A stretch of 64,000 nucleotides of DNA from an uncultured Roseobacter sp. (GTDB taxonomy: Bacteria; Pseudomonadota; Alphaproteobacteria; Rhodobacterales; Rhodobacteraceae), in assembly GCF_947491795.1 (NCBI RefSeq), contig NZ_CANLKW010000002.1, positions 934,139-998,138 on the forward strand, read 5' to 3'. Shown here piece after piece: positions 18,582-26,455 of the stretch (position 1 is its first letter; each line of letters starts with the position of its first letter). A model generated the notes under the pieces. The model was given only the letters and a program-made list of their open reading frames with translations, was not told where the DNA came from and searched no databases. A program made the translations under genes and the position numbers.

Positions 18582-19109
18582 ATGCGCGTACTGGCGTCCA
18601 TACTGCTGATACTGAGCCTCGCGGCCTGTGTCGGAAAACCCGCAATCGATGACGAGAAGCTGTCAGCCCGGGAGTTTAACCTGGAAGAGTTTTTCGACGG
18701 GCAGGTGCTCGCCAAAGGTCAGTTCCAGGATGTGTTTGGCACCGTGCGACGCCGGTTTGATGTAGAAGTGAACGGCACATGGGATGGCGGGGTTCTGACG
18801 CTGGTCGAGGATTTCGTCTATGAGGACAGCTCAACCGAACAGCGCATCTGGACGCTGCGGAAAACCGGACCGGAGAGCTGGGAAGGGTCGGCGCCGGGCG
18901 TGCTGGGACTGGCCACCGGTGAGGAGCGCGGCGATACTTTCAACTGGCGGTACCGTATCGATCTGCCGGTGCCGGACGGAACCCTGCGCGTCAGTTTTGA
19001 CGACTGGATGTGGCTGCTGGACGATGACCGCGTTCTGAACCGTGCCTATATGAAGAAGTATGGTGTGGATATTGGCGAGGTCATCATCACCTTTGAGAAA
19101 CAGCCCTGA
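18582..19109 (+). CDS. DUF3833-family lipoprotein
   Basis: 175-residue predicted lipoprotein. The start at 18582 is preceded by AAAGGAAG and opens with a signal peptide ending in the lipobox LAAC. The mature part shows the DUF3833 pattern: FFDGQVLAKGQFQDVFG, RRRFDVEVNGTWDG, FDDWMWLLDDDRVLNRAYM and a C-terminal VIITFEK. Function is unknown; the beta-rich fold and lipid anchor suggest an envelope role. It ends 3 bp from the convergent yidD gene. Confidence 0.88.
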   Translation: MRVLASILLILSLAACVGKPAIDDEKLSAREFNLEEFFDGQVLAKGQFQDVFGTVRRRFDVEVNGTWDGGVLTLVEDFVYEDSSTEQRIWTLRKTGPESWEGSAPGVLGLATGEERGDTFNWRYRIDLPVPDGTLRVSFDDWMWLLDDDRVLNRAYMKKYGVDIGEVIITFEKQP

Positions 19110-19112
19110 CGC

Positions 19113-19340
19113 TCAGTCCTCGTCCGGGACCGGATCGTATCCTGACCGCCCCCAGGGGTGACACCGCAGAATACGGCGCGCAGCAAGCCAGCTGCCTTTC
19201 AGAGCGCCGTGTTGTTCGAGCGCCTCAAGCGCATAGGCGCTGCAGGTTGGCTGGTACCGGCAGTTGTGCCCGACCCAGGGGCTGAAGATCAGTCTGTAGG
19301 CACGTACGGGCAGGGCGATCAGGCCGGACAGGGGGCTCAT
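19113..19340 (-). CDS. yidD: YidD membrane-protein insertion efficiency factor
   Basis: 75-residue membrane-associated protein assisting YidC-dependent insertion. The diagnostic stretch is [20 protein letters not shown], followed by [29 protein letters not shown]. Its ATG overlaps the rnpA stop (ATGA). Order rpmH-rnpA-yidD is the classic arrangement, but here yidC lies separately about 3 kb away. Confidence 0.96.
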   Translation of the reverse strand: MSPLSGLIALPVRAYRLIFSPWVGHNCRYQPTCSAYALEALEQHGALKGSWLAARRILRCHPWGRSGYDPVPDED

Positions 19341-19756
19341 TTCAGGCGCCGGTGCAGCGCATCGAGTGCAGCATCAAAATCCACCTGCAATCGGTCAAAG
19401 GACATGGAGGCCGTAACCTCTCGCCGGCCGATAAGTACGTAATCTGTATCGTCGCGTCCGTTTTGCGGCAGCGACAGACGCGCAATTTCACGCAGACGCC
19501 GCTTGGCGCGGTTGCGGGCCACCGCATTGCCGACCTTTTTAGAACAGGTAAAGCCGGCGCGTATACCGTCGGCCTCGCCGGGATTGCGACGCCGCATCTG
19601 CAAGACGAAGCCTGGCTTTGCGATATGCAGCGCTTTTGCGGCGCGCAGAAAATCGCTGCGATTCTGCAAAACGTTCACTTTACGTGCAGAAACCGCCGCA
19701 GGCACATCCCGGGCGGTTTCCGAACCGTCATGGGGGGCTTGCGGCGGCTTCATCAT
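19337..19756 (-). CDS. rnpA: Ribonuclease P protein component RnpA
   Basis: Protein subunit of RNase P, which matures tRNA 5' ends. The core [41 protein letters not shown] is the hallmark RNR region. The N-terminus carries a loosely conserved extension of about 25 residues before the core, so the true start could be slightly internal. It lies 26 bp after rpmH and couples to yidD. Confidence 0.95.
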   Translation of the reverse strand: MMKPPQAPHDGSETARDVPAAVSARKVNVLQNRSDFLRAAKALHIAKPGFVLQMRRRNPGEADGIRAGFTCSKKVGNAVARNRAKRRLREIARLSLPQNGRDDTDYVLIGRREVTASMSFDRLQVDFDAALDALHRRLK

Positions 19757-19782
19757 GTCAGAACCGTCGGAGACCGTCGGTA

Positions 19783-19917
19783 TCAGGCGCTCAGAGACTT
19801 ACGACCCTGCGCGCGGCGTGCGTTGATGATCTTGCGGCCGGCTTTTGTGGCCATACGCGCGCGGAAACCGTGGCGCCGCTTGCGCACGAGGTTCGAGGGT
19901 TGATAGGTGCGTTTCAT
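19783..19917 (-). CDS. rpmH: 50S ribosomal protein bL34
   Basis: 44-residue basic protein starting [20 protein letters not shown] and ending in [11 protein letters not shown], an essentially canonical bL34. I take the ATG at 19917; an in-frame upstream extension is not part of the family. First gene of the rpmH-rnpA-yidD unit. Confidence 0.98.
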   Translation of the reverse strand: MKRTYQPSNLVRKRRHGFRARMATKAGRKIINARRAQGRKSLSA

Positions 19918-20220
19918 CGCTCCGTCTCCAATGCTGCTTTCGGGTCCTTCGCGGAATCGGCCCGCGTCAGATATCAATAGAAGCCCGTCTCCTAAAGCGG
20001 ACCGCCCGGCAAGTCAAACCCCCCGGGCACTGATTTGTAGTCTTTTTTGCAATATAAACGGCACTTTTACCGTGCGATGTTACAGGCGGGGTCAGAAACG
20101 CCGCGTCCTGATCGCTTTTGCGTCACGCAGGATCAAGCGCGCGTGATACCCCTGTCGCTGCGACCCGCCAGGCGTCATGTATCAGTGCAATTGCAACCCG
20201 CTGAGGGAAAGGCGACAAAG

Positions 20221-20952
20221 ATGTCTGATATGACACAGGACCCAAAACAAAGCGCTGTGCGCTACCTTCCGATGATTGTCATTCTGGCCGTCGCGGCCAT
20301 CGGTGCTTTTACTCTGCGGGATTACATCAGTTTTGACGCATTGCGCGACAACCGCGAGGCACTGATTGCTTTTCGGGATGCCAATATCGGGCTGACCGTT
20401 CTGGTGTTTGTTGTGTCCTACATTGTGATCGTGGCCTTCTCGTTGCCGGGCGCGCTGATCGCAACGCTGACGGGCGGTTTTCTTTTTGGCACGCTTGGGG
20501 GCTCTGCGCTGAGCGTTACCGGCGCCACCATCGGCGCTACAGTGATTTTTCTCGCTGCGCGCTACGGCCTCGGCGAAAAACTAAAAGAACGGATGGATGC
20601 GTCTCAGGGCAAGATCCGGAAAATCAAAGAGGGTATCGACGAAAACCAGTGGTCTATGCTGTTTTTTTTGCGCCTGGTGCCGGTCGTGCCATTCTTTGTG
20701 GCCAACCTGATCCCGGCATTCCTCGCTGTTCCGCTGCATCGCTACGTGGTCTCGACATTTGTCGGGATTATCCCCGGTTCACTTGTCTATTCCTCCGTCG
20801 GTGCAGGGCTTGGCACCGTTTTCGAGCGGGGTGAAAGCCCGGACCTCGGTGTTATCTTTGAGCCGCACATTCTTCTCCCAATTCTTGGTCTGAGCGCACT
20901 GTCGCTGCTGCCCGTCGCGATAAAGGCCGTCACTGGCAGGAAAGACATCTGA
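20221..20952 (+). CDS. TVP38/TMEM64-family membrane protein
   Basis: 243-residue integral membrane protein of the SNARE-associated/VTT family, a proposed lipid scramblase-like group. The ATG at 20221 is preceded by GGGAAAGG. Several TM helices are visible, with the conserved VTT core SLPGALIATLTGGFLFG, GATIGATVIFLAARYGLG and FFLRLVPVVPFFVANLIPAF. The stop is 1 bp before the disulfide-reductase gene. Pairing of these two families recurs in bacteria, and natural fusions are known, so a joint role is likely although undefined. Confidence 0.9.
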   Translation: MSDMTQDPKQSAVRYLPMIVILAVAAIGAFTLRDYISFDALRDNREALIAFRDANIGLTVLVFVVSYIVIVAFSLPGALIATLTGGFLFGTLGGSALSVTGATIGATVIFLAARYGLGEKLKERMDASQGKIRKIKEGIDENQWSMLFFLRLVPVVPFFVANLIPAFLAVPLHRYVVSTFVGIIPGSLVYSSVGAGLGTVFERGESPDLGVIFEPHILLPILGLSALSLLPVAIKAVTGRKDI

Positions 20953-20953
20953 T

Positions 20954-22372
20954 ATGAAACGTATCAAGACGGATGTGCTGGTCATTGGTGCGGGTTCTGG
21001 CGGTCTGTCTGTCGCGGCAGGGGCCGTTCAGATGGGTGCCAGTGTCACCTTACTGGAAGGACGCAAAATGGGGGGCGACTGCCTGAATTATGGCTGTGTG
21101 CCCTCAAAGGCTCTGATCGCCAGTGGCAAAGCCGCGGCGGTCCAGCGTGACGCAGTTAAATTCGGTGTGGCCGACGCGCCCGGCACCGCGGATTATGCCG
21201 CTGCCAAAGATCATGTGAAAAGTGTGATCGCGCAGATTGAGCCGGTCGACAGCCAGGAACGTTTTGAAAGCCTGGGTGTAAATGTCATCCGGGAATTTGG
21301 CCGGTTTATCTCACCTACCGAGGTTGAGGCCGGGGATACAGTCATCACTGCGCGGCGGGTCGTGATTGCGACGGGATCGTCACCGCTGGTTCCTCCGATA
21401 CCTGGCCTGGACAAAGTGCCCTTTGAGACAAATGAAACACTCTTTGATCTGCGTGAACGTCCGGATCATCTGCTGATCATTGGCGGGGGGCCGATTGGCA
21501 TGGAGATGGCGCAGGCCCACGTCCGGCTTGGCAGCGGGGTGACTGTGATCGAAGGGGCCAAAGCCCTGGGCAAGGATGATCCGGAACTGGCCGCTGTCGT
21601 CCTGAACCACCTGCGCGATGAGGGCGTTGTCATCGAAGAGGATGCTCTGGCCGAAGAAATCCGCGGAAAACCCGGCGCTGTAGAAGTCCACACAAAGGAT
21701 GGCCGGGTGATCAAAGGCAGCCACCTTCTTATGGCGGTTGGCCGCAAGACGAATACAGACAGGCTGAACCTTGAGGCAGCGGGGATTGAAATCACCCGCT
21801 CCGGCATCAAAACAGATGCCTCTTTGCGCACGACCAATCGCAGGGTCTATGCGATCGGAGATATTGCAGGCGGGCTGCAGTTCACGCATGTGGCGGGATA
21901 TCATGCGGGTGTGATCATCCGTTCCATGCTCTTTGGACTGCCGTCCAGGGCGAAAACAACACATATTCCCTGGGCTACATACACGGATCCTGAATTAGCT
22001 CAGGTGGGCCTGACCGAGGCGCAGGCGCGCGAGGAATACGGCGAACGCCTGGAGGTGGTCCGGTTTGACTATGAGCATAATGACCGCGCTATAGCTGAGC
22101 GAAAAACGACCGGGTTTATCAAAGTAATGGTCGTTCGGGGGCGGCCCGTTGGCGCATCTGTCGTCGGCTATCAGGCCGGTGAACTTATCAGCCTCTGGGC
22201 TCTGGCACTCGCGAACAAAATGAAAATGAGTCAGATCGCTGCAATGGTCGCGCCCTATCCGACAATCGGCGAGGTCAACAAACGCGCAGCCGGTGCCTAT
22301 TTCAGCCCGCGACTCTTTGAAAATCCGACCGTGAAACGGGTCGTTGGTCTTGTCCAGCGATGGATCCCATGA
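20954..22372 (+). CDS. FAD-dependent pyridine nucleotide-disulfide oxidoreductase (mercuric reductase/dihydrolipoamide dehydrogenase-like)
   Basis: 472-residue flavoprotein. The FAD site is VLVIGAGSGGLSVAAGA, the redox-active disulfide is in GGDCLNYGCVPSKALI, the NAD(P) site is LLIIGGGPIGMEMAQ, and the second FAD contact is VYAIGDIAGG. The C-terminal dimerisation domain lacks the usual HAHPT motif of lipoamide dehydrogenase and reads VAPYPTIGEVNKRAA, pointing to the mercuric-reductase-like uncharacterised branch. No N-terminal HMA domain and no C-terminal vicinal Cys pair are present, so it is probably not a true mercuric reductase. Confidence 0.9.
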   Translation: MKRIKTDVLVIGAGSGGLSVAAGAVQMGASVTLLEGRKMGGDCLNYGCVPSKALIASGKAAAVQRDAVKFGVADAPGTADYAAAKDHVKSVIAQIEPVDSQERFESLGVNVIREFGRFISPTEVEAGDTVITARRVVIATGSSPLVPPIPGLDKVPFETNETLFDLRERPDHLLIIGGGPIGMEMAQAHVRLGSGVTVIEGAKALGKDDPELAAVVLNHLRDEGVVIEEDALAEEIRGKPGAVEVHTKDGRVIKGSHLLMAVGRKTNTDRLNLEAAGIEITRSGIKTDASLRTTNRRVYAIGDIAGGLQFTHVAGYHAGVIIRSMLFGLPSRAKTTHIPWATYTDPELAQVGLTEAQAREEYGERLEVVRFDYEHNDRAIAERKTTGFIKVMVVRGRPVGASVVGYQAGELISLWALALANKMKMSQIAAMVAPYPTIGEVNKRAAGAYFSPRLFENPTVKRVVGLVQRWIP

Positions 22373-22383
22373 AACGCTGACGC

Positions 22384-23811
22384 ATGTTCAATTCGCTTTC
22401 AGGACGGCTGCTGATACTGACAACCATCTTCGTGATGATTGCAGAAGTTCTGATCTTTGTGCCATCCATCGCCCGTTTCCGGGAAGACTATATGATGAAC
22501 CGGCTGGAGCGCGCACAGATCGCCTCGCTTGCGTTGCTGGCCGACGACATGATCGACCGCGAACTGGAAGCTGAACTGCTTGAAAACGCAGGTGTTTTTA
22601 ACGTCGTTCTGAGACGGGACACAGCGCGGCAGCTTATGCTGTCTTCGGACATGCCACAGCCGATTGCCGCGACCTATGACATGCGGGACAACTCTGCTGC
22701 CGTGCTGATCCGGGACGCCATGTCCCGGATGGTGACTACCGAAAACGAAGTGATCCGCGTCATCGGTGCGCCCGTCCGGGATGCGGGTCTGCTGATCGAG
22801 ATAACGATGGATACGGCCCCTATGCGGGCTGCGATGATCGACTATGGGATACGCATTCTGGTCCTGTCCGCGGTCATATCGGTCATCACGGCGTTTCTGT
22901 TGTTTCTTGCAATGCGGGCGCTGTTGCTCAAACCGATCAAGGGCGTGGTGCGGCACATGCTGAATTATGCCGCAGCGCCGGAAGATGCGCGCCGCATCAT
23001 CACCCCCTCGGCCAGCGTGACGGAGTTGCACGAGGCTGAGGTTGCTTTGCAGCAGCTGGAAACGGACCTGACCCAGGCCCTGCGACAAAAAGAACGCCTC
23101 GCGCAACTGGGCAGTGCCGTCAGCAAGATCAGCCACGATCTGCGTAATATCCTGACGTCTGCCCAGCTCTTTACCGACCGCATTGAAATGAGCGAAGACC
23201 CTGCGGTCAAACGGATGGCGCCCAAGCTGGTGGGGTCTATCACACGTGCCGTTCATCTTTGCGAGAGCACGCTCGCCTTTGGCAAAGCAGAGGAGCCAAG
23301 CCCGACACTTACAATGCTGTCCCTGGACGACCTGGTGGAAGAGGTGGTCGAAAGTGAGCGACTGGCCGTTGGGGATTTTGCTCTGAAATTCACGTGTGAT
23401 ATTCCCGCAAACCTGATGTTGCGGGCGGACCCGGAACAGCTTTACAGAGTGCTGGCCAACCTGATCCGCAACGCCCGCCAGGCCATTGTCGCGACCCAGA
23501 CACCGGGCGAGATCAACATCACAGGCTACGAGGATATGTCTGCCTGGTGGATAGAGGTGGTGGATACGGGTCCCGGACTGCCGCAAAAAGCGCGTGAGCA
23601 CCTCTTTACCCCTTTCCAGGGGGGCGCACGAAAAGGTGGCTCAGGACTGGGGCTTGCGATTTCAGCCGAGCTGGTGCGCGGCCACGGCGGCACTCTCGAA
23701 CTGGCCCACAGTGACGCCAGCGGGACAAGGTTTGTGATCTGTCTGCCAAAAGGGGATGGGGCAGTTACAGTCAGTGAAACGCTCGCGGACCTGCGGACTT
23801 CGGAAGGTTAA
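22384..23811 (+). CDS. Membrane sensor histidine kinase
   Basis: 475-residue HisKA/HATPase_c kinase. N-terminal TM helix (LLILTTIFVMIAEVLIFV), about 120 residues of periplasmic sensor, a second TM helix (ILVLSAVISVITAFLLFLA) and a HAMP-like linker. The phospho-acceptor box is KISHDLRNILTSAQL. ATP-binding boxes are NLIRNARQAI (N), VVDTGPGLP (G1) and GGSGLGLAISAELV (G2). No response-regulator gene lies next to it, so it may be an orphan kinase. It begins 11 bp after the reductase gene and may share its transcript. Confidence 0.92.
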   Translation: MFNSLSGRLLILTTIFVMIAEVLIFVPSIARFREDYMMNRLERAQIASLALLADDMIDRELEAELLENAGVFNVVLRRDTARQLMLSSDMPQPIAATYDMRDNSAAVLIRDAMSRMVTTENEVIRVIGAPVRDAGLLIEITMDTAPMRAAMIDYGIRILVLSAVISVITAFLLFLAMRALLLKPIKGVVRHMLNYAAAPEDARRIITPSASVTELHEAEVALQQLETDLTQALRQKERLAQLGSAVSKISHDLRNILTSAQLFTDRIEMSEDPAVKRMAPKLVGSITRAVHLCESTLAFGKAEEPSPTLTMLSLDDLVEEVVESERLAVGDFALKFTCDIPANLMLRADPEQLYRVLANLIRNARQAIVATQTPGEINITGYEDMSAWWIEVVDTGPGLPQKAREHLFTPFQGGARKGGSGLGLAISAELVRGHGGTLELAHSDASGTRFVICLPKGDGAVTVSETLADLRTSEG

Positions 23812-23913
23812 AATGTTCATCAGAGGTCTGACTGAAGTGGTCGAAGTTGTCGTCATTTTTTGCGCGCTTTGTGCTTGCATAACTGAACAAGCGGGACTAA
23901 ACCCCGCGTCAGT

Positions 23914-23990
23914 GGACCGATAGCTCAGCTGGATAGAGTACTTGACTACGAATCAAGGGGTCGGGGGTTCGAATCCTCCTCGGTCCGCCA
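23914..23990 (+). tRNA. tRNA-Arg (anticodon ACG)
   Basis: Complete cloverleaf with encoded CCA. Acceptor GGACCGA pairs with TCGGTCC; the D arm is GCTC...GAGT. The anticodon arm CTTGA/TCAAG encloses loop CTACGAA, giving anticodon ACG at 23948-23950. The T arm GGGGG/CCTCC encloses TTCGAAT. The 3' end is the integration target of the element that follows. Confidence 0.97.
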
Positions 23991-23992
23991 CT
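23976..23992 (+). repeat. Left attachment-site-like repeat in the tRNA-Arg 3' end
   Basis: The 17 bases CTCCTCGGTCCGCCACT span the T arm, acceptor stem, CCA and the two bases after the tRNA. The same 17 bases recur at 25248-25264 in direct orientation. A perfect copy of a tRNA 3' end at this distance is the usual footprint of site-specific integration by a tyrosine recombinase. Confidence 0.85.
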
Positions 23993-23996
23993 ATTT

Positions 23997-24013
23997 CGCC
24001 TAATAATTAGGCG
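23997..24013 (+). terminator. Terminator-like inverted repeat after tRNA-Arg
   Basis: CGCCTAAT (23997-24004) is followed after one base by its reverse complement ATTAGGCG (24006-24013) and then TTTCTG. The working stem would be about six bp. A second hairpin, TTAGGCAA/TTGCCTAA (24044-24051 with 24059-24066), reuses the same TAGGC core a little downstream. Confidence 0.45.
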
Positions 24014-24077
24014 TTTCTGATTAAATCAATTTATATCAGTACATTAGGCAATCAGATTTTGCCTAATAGTTGGGCAA

Positions 24078-24117
24078 TCCCGCAACATCCCTTTTTCCCG
24101 CAACAAATCCCGCAACA
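24078..24117 (+). repeat. Three direct copies of TCCCGCAACA upstream of the cargo gene
   Basis: Exact copies lie at 24078-24087, 24096-24105 and 24108-24117. The last two are phased 12 bp apart (linker AA). The same pair with the same linker is repeated downstream of the cargo gene at 25143-25164. The regular phasing resembles binding sites for a DNA-binding protein such as a recombinase, excisionase or replication initiator. Confidence 0.8.
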
Positions 24118-24209
24118 GTTTTGGTGTCGCGGTTATGTTCGGCATTGGCCAGAAATCCGTAGCCCAGCCAGAGTCCATATGTAATACAGAAGAAAAAGAG
24201 GCGTCAGCG

Positions 24210-25127
24210 GTGAGCACATTTCGAATTGGCTTTGATGGACCGTCAGTTGATAACGGTGAAATAGAGGTTGCCGATCTAGCGCCCGCTCTTCTGGCGCTCG
24301 GCGATCTGTTCGAGGCTGCAAATCGCGCGCTGAATAAAGATCGCAGCGATGTAAAGCTGAAGATTAGAGCAAGCGAAAAAGGTAGCTTTGTTGCACTTCT
24401 TTCGTTGGATGTCAGCTTTGTCGCAGACATGCTGGATTTGGTTGCCGCTCATCCCGACAGGATGACGGCGGCCAACCAACTTCTGGACTTAGTTATTAAG
24501 GGTGGCACAATTGCGGGCGGCACATATGGGTTCTTCCAAACGCTCAAATGGCTGAAAGGTGGTAGACCAGAAAGTGCATCAAAAAACGATGATGGAACAA
24601 CCACGCTCACAAAAGGTGGGACAACAATCATCGTTGACCAACGTACAATTGTTTTGCTGGAAGACTATCCAATGCGCGAGGCAACTGAGAAATTCGTCAG
24701 GACGTCGTTCAAACCAGCTGGTATTCAGACAGTTTTAATTGGCGGGGGCGATGCAAGTGAAGAAGAGTCGGACTTGGTATTGACCAAAGGCGATGTCGGA
24801 TCGGTTCTGGTTCCCGAATTGTCGGATGAGGAGATAACAGAAACAAGTGTCGAGCGGGAAGCGTTGCTCAAAATTGTAAGCGCGCAGTTTGAAGAAGGCT
24901 ATCTTTGGCGTTTCACAGACGGAACAAATACTTTTACGGCTTCGATGGAAGATGAAACCTTTGTGAAGCGCTTGGATAAATCCGAAGTCGTTCTCTCAAA
25001 AAATGACACGCTGCGTTGCGCAATTCAGGAAACGCAACAGTTGGCTGGATCACGTCTAAAAACCGAGACACGGATCATCGAAGTAAAAGAGCACATCTCA
25101 GGCGCTAGGCAACTCAAGCTACTCTAA
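24210..25127 (+). CDS. Uncharacterised protein, sole cargo of the tRNA-Arg mini-element
   Basis: 305 residues from the GTG at 24210, which has a GAGG about 9 bases upstream; an ATG at 24135 would add 25 poorly conserved-looking residues. The N-terminal FRIGFDGPSVDNGEIEVADL followed by APALLALGDLFEAANRALN resembles a widespread family of hypothetical accessory proteins that I recall but which has no function known to me. A Gly-rich hydrophobic stretch, GGTIAGGTYGFFQTLKWL, could be a membrane or packing helix at about residues 95-112. The C-terminal half is a mixed alpha/beta region, rich in Glu and Thr. Codon use and AT content differ from the flanks, suggesting transfer. Confidence 0.75.
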   Translation: MSTFRIGFDGPSVDNGEIEVADLAPALLALGDLFEAANRALNKDRSDVKLKIRASEKGSFVALLSLDVSFVADMLDLVAAHPDRMTAANQLLDLVIKGGTIAGGTYGFFQTLKWLKGGRPESASKNDDGTTTLTKGGTTIIVDQRTIVLLEDYPMREATEKFVRTSFKPAGIQTVLIGGGDASEEESDLVLTKGDVGSVLVPELSDEEITETSVEREALLKIVSAQFEEGYLWRFTDGTNTFTASMEDETFVKRLDKSEVVLSKNDTLRCAIQETQQLAGSRLKTETRIIEVKEHISGARQLKLL

Positions 25128-25130
25128 AAG

Positions 25131-25164
25131 TGTTGCGGGATATCCCGCAACAAATCCCGCAACA
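25131..25164 (+). repeat. Palindrome plus direct copy of the TCCCGCAACA repeat downstream of the cargo gene
   Basis: TGTTGCGGGA (25131-25140), the spacer TA, and TCCCGCAACA (25143-25152) form a perfect 22-bp palindrome. A further direct copy lies at 25155-25164. Unit starts are exactly 12 bp apart, matching the phasing of the upstream set. The palindrome could also act as a weak transcription terminator for the cargo gene, whose stop is 3 bp away. Confidence 0.8.
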
Positions 25165-25538
25165 TTGGCAGGGCGCATTGCCCCAAAAATGGTTATAACT
25201 GTATGATAAATATATAAATTATTGCCAAGTTTAAATTCGTAGAACTGCTCCTCGGTCCGCCACTTCTTTAATAAAATCAGTATCTTGCGGGCGGAATATG
25301 CGTTGCAAAGCAAGATGAGTGTTTCCGTGTCCGCCTCATCTCCGTCTTGGCCAGCTCGATTCTTTAGCGGCATTTTCTGCCGATGCATTTGCTTTTGCAG
25401 CGATGGGCGGAAAGCCGTCATTAGCTGCAAGCGCGAGACAAACTCTGGCAATTCAGAATAGCAGCCATTCAGAACCATCATCCATTTTTTTCTGAAATCC
25501 ATTTTCGCACTATCGCTGCTGCGAAGCCAACGGTGAAG
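25165..25538. other. Gene-free stretch containing the right tRNA-end repeat
   Basis: No gene is supported here. It contains the right-hand copy of the tRNA 3' end at 25248-25264 and, beyond it, sequence downstream of the broken DUF6527 frame. An open minus-strand frame crosses it (from 25658 to 25119), but only its first 40 residues resemble a protein family; the rest does not. Confidence 0.5.
25248..25264 (+). repeat. Right attachment-site-like repeat (tRNA-Arg 3' end copy)
   Basis: CTCCTCGGTCCGCCACT, identical over 17 bases to 23976-23992 and in the same orientation. The flanking sequence upstream (GAACTG) does not extend the tRNA, so this is not a second tRNA gene. Confidence 0.85.
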
Positions 25539-25888
25539 ACTATCCTTGCACCAATCAATTCGCCCTTGCCGGATCCAGAAGTTACACCGCATTCGTTCAT
25601 CTGTCGGACTTAGGGCGAGATGGTCGGGCGCCTCAAACAGTCTGAAATGGCCGTCCACCTAGGCCGCCCGTTTTTGCTCAGGGACAGCTTGATGGTTTCG
25701 CCACACCCACCGAGGCAGTGGAAGCAAGCCCATTTGTCGACGCCATCGCGCACGATGGTGATCTCCCCCGACACGATCTGATCCGGCGCCTGGTGTGTGG
25801 GTGTTATCCTGGCGATCAGGTCACTTCGCGGAATGACGCGGAAGAGCTCGAGGCTCTTCCTCAGAGTGTCGATCATCATGCCACTCAC
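25539..25888 (-). pseudogene. Remnant of a DUF6527-family gene
   Basis: The first frame, starting with a GTG at 25888 that overlaps the thiF stop (or ATG at 25879), reads RKSLELFRVIPRSDL, QIVSGEITIVRDG, then KWACFHCLGGCGETIKLSLS and RPRWTAISDCLRRPTISP before an in-frame TAA. The homology resumes past the stop as VRQMNECG and then, in another frame, as NFWIRQGRIDWCKDS. Thus one stop and one frameshift break it. The zinc-ribbon-like CxxxCGE core and FWI...WC tail are what I recall of DUF6527. These proteins accompany bacterial E1-like (ThiF) genes of ubiquitin-like systems; here the partner is also broken. Confidence 0.75.
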
Positions 25889-26455
25889 CCGATACGATCC
25901 AGGAACGGGTCGACGTCGCCGATGCCCCAGTATTCCTCACTACCGCAGACTAGGCATTCCGGCTGGCGCCGCGCCGCTTACGAACGCTCGAAGCCCTTGT
26001 CGAGCTTGCGATAGCGTTGACGCGCCCATCCACCGCCACCGCAAAAGTCTACGAGACCAGCAAGAAGTTCGTTCACTGCCATGGTGGCCGCCTCGGAGGT
26101 GAAGGTTACGACGGCCGGCGCGGGATTACCTCGGCCGCGGACATAGGCCTGGGTCTTCTGCCGTTCATATTTGGGCGGGGTCCGATCGCCGGAGGTCCTC
26201 CTCGCGGGTCCTGAAACGATCGACTATGCCGCGGCAGCCGTGGCACGCCAATGTGGGAAACAGCACGCTGACCCGCGCAGCCATCTCGAGGAGGCCGGGC
26301 TCACCATCGTCACGGGGCATCAGGACCAGCCCGACATCGATGACGTGGATTAGGTAGAAATGCGCGACGCGGTTCAGGTAGAGGCGACCGGCGTGATCGT
26401 CCGTGCACCCGAAGATGACGTCGCAGGACTTCAGCGCGTCACGGGTGTGCGCCGC
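25885..26455 (-). pseudogene. Truncated, frameshifted ThiF/E1-like adenylyltransferase gene
   Basis: Reading on the minus strand from about 26455: ALKSCDVIFGCTDDHAGR, then LYLNRVAHFYLIHVIDVGL, later LACHGCRGIVDRF, which matches the adenylation-domain half of ThiF proteins after their nucleotide-binding loop. A one-base shift at CAAATATGAA moves the homology to QYERQKTQAYVRG and NPAPAVVTFTSEAATMAVNE. An in-frame TAA follows FERS, after which CLVCGSEEYWGIGDVDPFLD completes the C-terminus and ends at 25885-25887. The N-terminal half with the ATP-binding GxGxxG is missing at the IS junction. The gene is dead, and the DUF6527 remnant follows directly. Confidence 0.75.

Larger units (their letters stand above)
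23976..25264 (+). mobile_element. Mini integrative element at tRNA-Arg, one cargo gene, no integrase
   Basis: The interval between the two tRNA-end repeats is 1,272 bp from repeat start to repeat start. It holds one uncharacterised gene and two sets of TCCCGCAACA repeats and is visibly more AT-rich than its neighbours. No recombinase gene is present inside, so it would have been mobilised in trans or is a deletion remnant of a larger island. Whether it is an active satellite or a relic is not decidable from one sequence. Confidence 0.65.

Noticed and set aside
20954..22372. True mercuric reductase (merA)
   Set aside because: No HMA domain, no C-terminal Cys pair and no mer genes nearby; only the core flavin-disulfide fold is shared.
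24044..24430. Minus-strand open frame of about 128 codons ending in the TCCCGCAACA repeats
   Set aside because: It overlaps the plus-strand cargo gene, has no recognisable domain, and its Ser/Leu-rich composition is typical of an antisense shadow. I considered an integrase remnant but saw no tyrosine-recombinase motif.
25119..25658. Minus-strand frame of 179 codons as an intact gene
   Set aside because: Only residues about 25-40 (NFWIRQGRIDWCKD) match DUF6527; the preceding residues are the wrong frame of the same fossil and the rest runs through the tRNA-end repeat and palindrome.
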